Origin: SHAN690 sp040905305
Lineage (GTDB): Bacteria; Bacteroidota; Bacteroidia; Flavobacteriales_G; Salibacteraceae
Assembly (NCBI GenBank): GCA_040905305.1
Contig: JBBDRU010000031.1
Location: 1 to 11,690, forward strand
DNA: 11,690 bases
Reading direction: 5' to 3'
The notes under the pieces were generated by a model. The model was not told the origin of the DNA, ran no database searches, and was given only the letters and a program-made list of their open reading frames with translations. The position numbers and the translations under genes were made by a program. The first letter of the stretch is position 1. Every line of letters begins with the position of its first letter. Of the stretch, positions 7,334 to 11,690 are shown piece by piece.

Positions 7334-8720
7334 GAGTGATTTCTTCTAGGGTATCAATAAGCTTGAAGTCATCTGTAAGATCAACTTCACAATTTATTAG
7401 CGCGCGAACGTTGTTTGATCCAAGCGCTAACCTCAAAAAACTGTGTGTTTCATAAGCGACTGGTTGACCAATAGAAATGCGATCGTACTTTGGAAAGTAT
7501 CGATGCCCGTGCAGGCACAGATGCTCATAGATCAACTTTAATTGGTCATGCGTGAGGTTATGTCCATTTCGTGAAATCAAAAAAGATACAATAGATCGAT
7601 TGGTTACCTCCTGATCTACCATGATTGAAAACATTTCTTTATGTTCGAGGTATTCTTTAACCTGCTTATTCCAGGTACTTATAGCGTAGTTTATTTCGCG
7701 CTCACTGTAATTGGTCAAAAGTTCTGATTCACATATGGCCGCTTCCCATCTTAATGTCAGCCCATAGTTTTCATGTGCCTTGAAGTTATTTCTCAATTTC
7801 TTGTATGATGGTGGAATGTCAAATTTGGAGTAAATACTATCATAACCATCAGTGATCGATTTGTTTACTTCTGCATTGACAATGTCATCTGCATAGTTCT
7901 CAGGAACCAAAAGCGCCCCGCAAAACGGTGGGCTTTGATAGAACTTTGACCCCGTAATCATCAACAAACAATTAAGGGAGAGTAGGTCGTTGAACAGCTT
8001 TGGTGTTGCCCGCATTTGGCACAGGTCAACCACCCAGGTTACGTCTTTAGGACCATCTTCAATGATCGACATATTGTCTTCAATGCCACTTTTACTTCCG
8101 ATTACAAGGTTTACGATTATTTGGTGGGTACTACGGTGTTTTTCAATCGCCTCGTAAATTGCTTTTTTATGGTTGTTGATCGATCCGTTTTTATCTCGAG
8201 CAGGAAATAGTATATGGTCAATTTTTGAAGGCTTTAGTGGGAGACCTTTTTCTACTTTCTCTTTGATTTGAGTTTTTTCAGAGAAATACCTACCAGTATT
8301 GGCCAGAATCGATCCTGTTCCTAGTTCTTCAGGACAGGTAGTTAAACTTAAAATAGGCTTATCAGGGTTTTTTATTTGTGCAAACATCAGTGGGAAGTAG
8401 CACAAATCACTCCCTGATGGTGCAAAGAAAATATTGAAATCATCCGTGTATGAGTCTTGCAGTAGAGCTTTAATTCTAAACCGTTGCTTTATGCGAACAT
8501 CCTCAACGCTGATATCTTCATTGATAAGCTGTTTGAAAATGGTGGTAACCTTGGTTCTTACATCTTCTGAAAGTGGCGAACATGTGCAACTCCCGCGGTT
8601 TAGGTGACCAACAGAAGACAGCGGATTTACATAGTATTTGTTGAGCCCATTTGCTTTTAGTTCTATGCGTTCATCTCCCCCTTGTGTGATTACATCATTG
8701 ATTGTCAGCTTATAGGTCAT
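7317..8720 (-). CDS. fold-type-I PLP-dependent enzyme, class V aminotransferase-like, function unknown
   Basis: A 467-residue cytoplasmic protein. The middle part carries an aminotransferase class V-like core: FAPSGSD (99-105) at the cofactor-phosphate position, a strand with NLVIGSKSG (204-212), VVDLCQMR (230-237) with D232 for the pyridine nitrogen and Q235 at the usual DxxQ spot, and ITGSKFYQSPPFCGALLVP (255-273), where K259 is the likely Schiff-base lysine. An N-terminal NRGSCTCSPLS (41-51) with a C-x-C pair is unusual, and I cannot assign it. The C-terminal ~140 residues form the small domain. It is about 60-80 residues longer than typical cysteine desulfurases. I cannot tell whether it is a transaminase, lyase, desulfurase-like enzyme or decarboxylase. 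It lies between a small ORF (11-bp overlap) and the type-III decarboxylase (17-bp overlap), so it very likely acts in the same pathway as that decarboxylase. Confidence 0.8.
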   Translation of the reverse strand: MTYKLTINDVITQGGDERIELKANGLNKYYVNPLSSVGHLNRGSCTCSPLSEDVRTKVTTIFKQLINEDISVEDVRIKQRFRIKALLQDSYTDDFNIFFAPSGSDLCYFPLMFAQIKNPDKPILSLTTCPEELGTGSILANTGRYFSEKTQIKEKVEKGLPLKPSKIDHILFPARDKNGSINNHKKAIYEAIEKHRSTHQIIVNLVIGSKSGIEDNMSIIEDGPKDVTWVVDLCQMRATPKLFNDLLSLNCLLMITGSKFYQSPPFCGALLVPENYADDIVNAEVNKSITDGYDSIYSKFDIPPSYKKLRNNFKAHENYGLTLRWEAAICESELLTNYSEREINYAISTWNKQVKEYLEHKEMFSIMVDQEVTNRSIVSFLISRNGHNLTHDQLKLIYEHLCLHGHRYFPKYDRISIGQPVAYETHSFLRLALGSNNVRALINCEVDLTDDFKLIDTLEEITHELFG

Positions 8721-8835
8721 GCTTGAAGTCTTCGATTATACTTGTTTTTTGATTCGGTAAAGCATCAGCCAAGGTAAAGGTTACCAGGACAACCGATACA
8801 AATAATAGTGCATTTCTACAAGGCCTCTTTATCAT
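8710..8835 (-). CDS. small signal-peptide or single-helix membrane protein, 41 residues, unknown function
   Basis: An ORF too short for usual cutoffs fills the only gap in the cassette. Its ATG (8835-8833) overlaps the flippase stop as ATGA, and its TAA (8712-8710) lies 11 bp inside the next gene, so it connects the two by overlap on both sides. The product begins MIKRPCRN (basic), continues with a hydrophobic core ALLFVSVVLVTFTL (9-22), then ADA (23-25) and a polar 16-residue tail, LPNQKTSIIEDFKHDL. The ADA could be a signal-peptidase site, leaving a short secreted peptide; otherwise it is a single-pass inner-membrane microprotein with a cytoplasmic basic end. GGA four bases before the ATG gives a weak ribosome-binding match. 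I do not recognise a family. The alternative is that this is only a spacer with a chance ORF, but the overlaps and the topology together make a real gene more likely than not. Confidence 0.6.
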   Translation of the reverse strand: MIKRPCRNALLFVSVVLVTFTLADALPNQKTSIIEDFKHDL

Positions 8836-10307
8836 TTTATCCGATTAAGAATTTGTTCTTCTATCAATTCATTGAAATCTGATGACCAATTGCTTTTATA
8901 AATAATCACAACATAAAACCCCGTGAGTATAATTGATCTTGCAATACTGTCAATTACCAGGTGATCTAAATGTGGTAGCGCGAAATCAATAAAATATATT
9001 GATGTGAGAAGAACTACTATCCATAAAAAAGACATGGAGAACGGTTCCAACTTGTACTTTGTTTTTAGAAAGAGATACTTTGCCATATTACTCATGAACA
9101 TTGTTAGAAAGGTTCCATACGCGGCACCAATCATTCCGAAAATGGAAATAAAGAGGTAACTCAAGCCTAGTAAGGCTGCAAAGCTGAGGGTGTTTACTAT
9201 CATATTTACACGATAGTCGCGTGAAGAAGAAATAATAGATGACCCTATTCCTGAAGCCGTCTGGACGATTTTTGAAAGCGCTAGAATAACAATAACTGGT
9301 TCGGCTGCGGCATAGCTTTCAGGTATAAGGGATAGGAACAACGGGGTGTTTATCGCTACCAGGAGAAAGAGGACACCTCCTGTAATTAAATTGTTAAACG
9401 CAGATTTTTTATAAACACGTTCAATCCTTCCAGTATCGTTTGTACTCCAGGCTTCTGCCACAACACTTGTTGCCACACGAACCAATGATCTTGACGGAAC
9501 ACCTATAACCCTGCCAATTGCAGAAGCTACACTGTATATGGCAGTAGCCTCTAACCCAACGAATGTTCCTACCAAAAGCACATCGCTATTATTTGCCAAT
9601 AGGGATGTCGTTGAAAACATCGATATTCCACCATATTTAAAAATGTCTTTTAAAAATGGTTTTTTTATTGGTTTAAAATTGAAATTAAATTTAATATCAG
9701 AGTGTTTCCCAACAGCTATATACATAATAATCACGTATGCACCTTGAGTTAATACATAAAGCCACAGAAATTGATCTAAACTAAGCAGTTCAAAGTAAAA
9801 TAGTAAGACGCTACACAATTGTAGAATTCTTAGAACAACTTCTTTATAGGTGGCTGTCAACACTGATTTCATAATTGCCCGACTGTAACTGTCAAGCAGA
9901 ATAGACAAAATCCCGAACACCAAAAGGGGAAATAGCAAGTAATAATAATCAGCAAAGAGCTCCGCCTTTTCAGTATAAAACGCTTTTACGCTTGCTCTAA
10001 ACGTGAATAAAATGAGACTACTGATAAGGATGAAGCCAACCGATAGAGTAAACGCAAAGCTGAAAAATGTTCGCGTATCAAACGCTTTGTTTCTGAAGAT
10101 GGGAAAGTATCTGACAACAATGTATTGCAGCCCAAATGATCCCAGGTTTGAGGTGAAAAGCATAGCCGCAACCAACACCTGAACAAGACCTAATACTTCC
10201 TGGCTCAGTAGTCTTGGAAAAAGGATGGCCAGGTTTAGATAGCCAATGATGATCCCTAAGTAGGATACAACGGAGTTGTTAAGAGCTTGTGATCTAATTA
10301 TTCCCAT
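8832..10307 (-). CDS. oligosaccharide flippase of the Wzx / polysaccharide transporter (MOP) family
   Basis: A 491-residue integral inner-membrane protein expected to flip undecaprenyl-linked oligosaccharide units from the cytoplasmic to the periplasmic side. I count about 14 hydrophobic segments, roughly at residues 12-30, 40-60, 81-104, 118-138, 159-175, 180-199, 227-250, 252-272, 305-328, 336-358, 368-390, 392-414, 424-442 and 452-470, the number typical of Wzx/MATE-type transporters. Family-like features are the N-terminal YLGIIIGYLNLAILFPRLLS with the following E-x-x-G-L, KYGGISM before helix 7, and the loop SVVAEAWSTND...RVYKKS. Substrate cannot be predicted from sequence in this family. 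It is the first gene of the leftward cassette, its stop overlaps the small ORF start by 4 bp, and it is divergent from a glycosyltransferase, which supports a surface-glycan or glycolipid role. Confidence 0.9.
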   Translation of the reverse strand: MGIIRSQALNNSVVSYLGIIIGYLNLAILFPRLLSQEVLGLVQVLVAAMLFTSNLGSFGLQYIVVRYFPIFRNKAFDTRTFFSFAFTLSVGFILISSLILFTFRASVKAFYTEKAELFADYYYLLFPLLVFGILSILLDSYSRAIMKSVLTATYKEVVLRILQLCSVLLFYFELLSLDQFLWLYVLTQGAYVIIMYIAVGKHSDIKFNFNFKPIKKPFLKDIFKYGGISMFSTTSLLANNSDVLLVGTFVGLEATAIYSVASAIGRVIGVPSRSLVRVATSVVAEAWSTNDTGRIERVYKKSAFNNLITGGVLFLLVAINTPLFLSLIPESYAAAEPVIVILALSKIVQTASGIGSSIISSSRDYRVNMIVNTLSFAALLGLSYLFISIFGMIGAAYGTFLTMFMSNMAKYLFLKTKYKLEPFSMSFLWIVVLLTSIYFIDFALPHLDHLVIDSIARSIILTGFYVVIIYKSNWSSDFNELIEEQILNRIK

Positions 10308-10364
10308 GACAAGACAAGAAGCAAGTTTAGTGAGTTTTTAGTTTGACAGGGAACACTAAAAGAG

Positions 10365-10397
10365 TTTGTTTTACAAGCACTACTAACAATAAATTGG
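10365..10397 (+). promoter_or_regulatory. candidate promoter for the glycosyltransferase (TTTG - 21 bp - TAAATTGG)
   Basis: TTTG at 10365-10368 and TAAATTGG at 10390-10397 fit the Bacteroidota -33/-7 pair with one mismatch in the -7 box (TAnnTTTG) and a 21-bp spacer at the long end of the allowed range. The predicted start of transcription would be around 10403, giving a leader of about 25 nt. I found no equally good match for the leftward flippase cassette in this 120-bp divergent gap. Confidence 0.3.
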
Positions 10398-10413
10398 CAC
10401 TACATTCGCCAAT
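10393..10413. repeat. 21-bp inverted repeat ATTGGC-N9-GCCAAT, possible operator
   Basis: Perfect 6-bp arms at 10393-10398 and 10408-10413 are separated by 9 bp, a total of two DNA turns, which is typical spacing for a dimeric regulator. The left arm overlaps the candidate -7 box and the centre falls at the predicted transcription start, so binding here could repress the glycosyltransferase and perhaps also affect the divergent cassette. It could instead be a weak hairpin in the leader or chance. Confidence 0.35.
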
Positions 10414-10427
10414 CAAGAAAAATTTTA

Positions 10428-11477
10428 GTGGCTTTAAAATCAAAGAAAATACTATTCGTGGCTCCCTCAATGTCATCATTCATTCGCCTTGATATTGAGA
10501 TTTTAAAAAGAGAATTTGAAGTTATTGTAGTGCACCACAATTGGTCAAAAAAAGCAATGATTCTGTTTTTGTTTGTGAAGCAGTTTTTTCAATTGGTTAA
10601 GACTATTGGAAAAGTAGATTCTATTTTGGTTTCGTTTGGCGGTTACTGGAGTTTTCTGCCGGTTGTGCTTGCGAGAGGGTTTAATAAACCTGTATTTATT
10701 ATCATTCACGGAACGGATGCTTGCAGCTTTCCTGAAATAGGGTATGGGAATCTAAGAAAGCCACTGTTGCGTTTATTTAGTTTTCTTAGCTACAAGTGGG
10801 CGACCAAATTGTTACCGGTTAGTGAGTCACTTATGGAAACAGTGAATACCTACTATAGTGCTGAAAATCCCATAAAGCTAGGTCTAAAAGCAACTTTTCC
10901 AAACTTAAATACGCCCTATACGGTAATTCCCAATGGAATTGATATTGAGTTTTGGAGATCGGATAAACCGATAAATAAAGAATCGATGACCTTTGTAACC
11001 GTTGCTACAGAGAAGCAATTTGTGAGAAAGGGGATAGATATAATAATTGAAGTTGCACCGTCATTTCCAGATGCCAGATTTTATGTTGTTGGATGCAAAA
11101 AACCTTCAGTAACTACAGTTCCGGAAAATGTATTTTTCACTGGTAGGTTACCTCAACAAGAGCTTGTCGATTATTTTCAAAAAAGCCAGTTTTATCTACA
11201 GTTATCAGTTTTCGAAGGGTTTGGGTTGTCATTATGCGAAGCAATGCTCTGTCATTGTGTTCCGATAGGATCTTCGGTAAATTTTATTCCAGAAATCATA
11301 AATGATGATGATCTCATTCTAAAAAGTCGCGATCAGCAAATGCTACATAGTCTCATATCGCAGTTGCAATTGATAGAGGATAGTATATTGGTTAAGAAAG
11401 GTCTCTCTGCTCATAGCCGTGTTGCAAAGAACTTTCCTATTTCTAAGCGGCAACGTATGCTCGCTGACATTCTTTAA
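10428..11477 (+). CDS. glycosyltransferase family 4 (GT-B fold, group 1)
   Basis: A 349-residue cytoplasmic or membrane-associated enzyme that should transfer a sugar from a nucleotide-sugar donor, retaining the anomeric configuration, during glycan assembly. The GTG at 10428 is the best start because the first Rossmann strand, KKILFVAP (6-13), would be cut by the next ATG at residue 15. The N-terminal acceptor domain holds FGGYWSFLP and IIHGTD (92-97), with P130-V-S-E as the domain-edge motif. The C-terminal donor domain begins near VIPNGID (166-172) and has RKGID (200-204), FFTGRLPQQEL (236-246) and the donor-binding E263-x7-E271 in FEGFGLSLCE. Length is near normal for GT4, although the C-terminus is somewhat short. 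It is divergent from the flippase across 120 bp, so both may serve one surface-glycan pathway. Donor and acceptor cannot be predicted. Confidence 0.92.
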   Translation: MALKSKKILFVAPSMSSFIRLDIEILKREFEVIVVHHNWSKKAMILFLFVKQFFQLVKTIGKVDSILVSFGGYWSFLPVVLARGFNKPVFIIIHGTDACSFPEIGYGNLRKPLLRLFSFLSYKWATKLLPVSESLMETVNTYYSAENPIKLGLKATFPNLNTPYTVIPNGIDIEFWRSDKPINKESMTFVTVATEKQFVRKGIDIIIEVAPSFPDARFYVVGCKKPSVTTVPENVFFTGRLPQQELVDYFQKSQFYLQLSVFEGFGLSLCEAMLCHCVPIGSSVNFIPEIINDDDLILKSRDQQMLHSLISQLQLIEDSILVKKGLSAHSRVAKNFPISKRQRMLADIL

Positions 11478-11521
11478 AAGCTATACACCTTTGGTCTTCA
11501 ATTAGCGACTTAAGCTCTAAA

Positions 11522-11690
11522 TCACTGTTTTACAATCCTGACTTGCTTATGAATGTGTTGAGATGTAACTGTCAAAATGTACACTCCGGAAGCAAAATAG
11601 TTAAGATCTATCTTTTCGCTAATATTCTTGCTTCGAAAATCACTGACCAATTCACCTTGGGCAGATCGAAGGACATATTCTATGTCTGAC
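11522..11690 (-). CDS. C-terminal end of a secreted protein with a T9SS type A sorting domain (5' part outside the window)
   Basis: A minus-strand frame is open from the right edge (first full codon 11689-11687) to a TGA at 11524-11522, giving 55 residues. The pattern is that of the type IX secretion C-terminal domain: YVLRSAQGELV, then KNISEKIDLNYFASGVYIL (the usual hxxLxxGxYxl segment) and a final strand ending KQVRIVKQ. Such domains take proteins across the outer membrane through T9SS, after which they are cleaved and anchored or released. This is a strong pointer to Bacteroidota. The passenger domain lies outside the window, so its function is unknown. It is convergent with the glycosyltransferase, 44 bp away, and I saw no clear terminator hairpin between them. 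Confidence 0.85.
   Translation of the reverse strand, partial: SDIEYVLRSAQGELVSDFRSKNISEKIDLNYFASGVYILTVTSQHIHKQVRIVKQ

Noticed and set aside
8724..8734. Small palindrome GAAGTCTTC ahead of the fold-I PLP gene as a regulatory hairpin
   Set aside because: Arms of only four bases around a one-base centre, inside the small ORF; too short to form a stable structure.
11478..11521. Terminator between the glycosyltransferase and the T9SS protein gene
   Set aside because: Only short scattered complementarity such as AGC/GCT near 11502-11516 and no stem followed by a T run.

Overview
The window looks like chromosomal DNA of a member of the Bacteroidota, probably close to Flavobacteriia or Cryomorphaceae-like marine lineages. 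The main evidence is a type IX secretion sorting domain at the right edge and the rlmH - DUF4783 - nadC gene order familiar from that phylum. Supporting evidence is AT-rich, tightly packed genes with weak Shine-Dalgarno sequences and several matches to the Bacteroidota -7 promoter element TAnnTTTG. No rRNA, tRNA, IS element, CRISPR array or integrase was seen, and no stretch over 300 bases lacks a gene.

Left part (1-6074): a possible divergent gene fragment at the edge, then galE (UDP-glucose 4-epimerase, +), which runs 29 bp into the 3' end of rlmH (23S rRNA methyltransferase, -). A short divergent gap with a -7 box facing each way leads into a + strand run: a secreted DUF4783 protein, nadC (NAD synthesis, apparently with a TTG start, overlapping the previous gene) and a 1061-residue secreted M1 metallopeptidase. 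The last ~380 residues of the peptidase look like an Omp85/BamA-type outer-membrane beta-barrel, an unusual fusion.

Middle part (6071-10307, all -): a compact cassette read from right to left. It holds a 14-helix oligosaccharide flippase, a 41-codon membrane or secreted small ORF not captured by a usual length cutoff (8710-8835), a fold-type-I (class V aminotransferase-like) PLP enzyme, and a fold-type-III PLP decarboxylase of the diaminopimelate/ornithine decarboxylase family. All four genes overlap head to tail by 4, 11 and 17 bp, which suggests translational coupling and one pathway. Its product cannot be read from sequence. A reasonable inference is that the two PLP enzymes make an amino-acid-derived amine or another small building block, and that the flippase moves a lipid-linked glycan, possibly carrying it. 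The cassette meets the peptidase gene tail to tail, and the two stop codons share the palindrome CTAG.

Right part (10308-11690): a 120-bp divergent intergenic region with a candidate promoter and a 21-bp dyad, then a GT4-type glycosyltransferase (+, GTG start), then the C-terminal end of a T9SS-exported protein (-). The glycosyltransferase, flippase and galE together suggest a surface-glycan setting. The best candidates for something undescribed are the M1-barrel fusion and the flippase/small protein/two-PLP-enzyme cassette.
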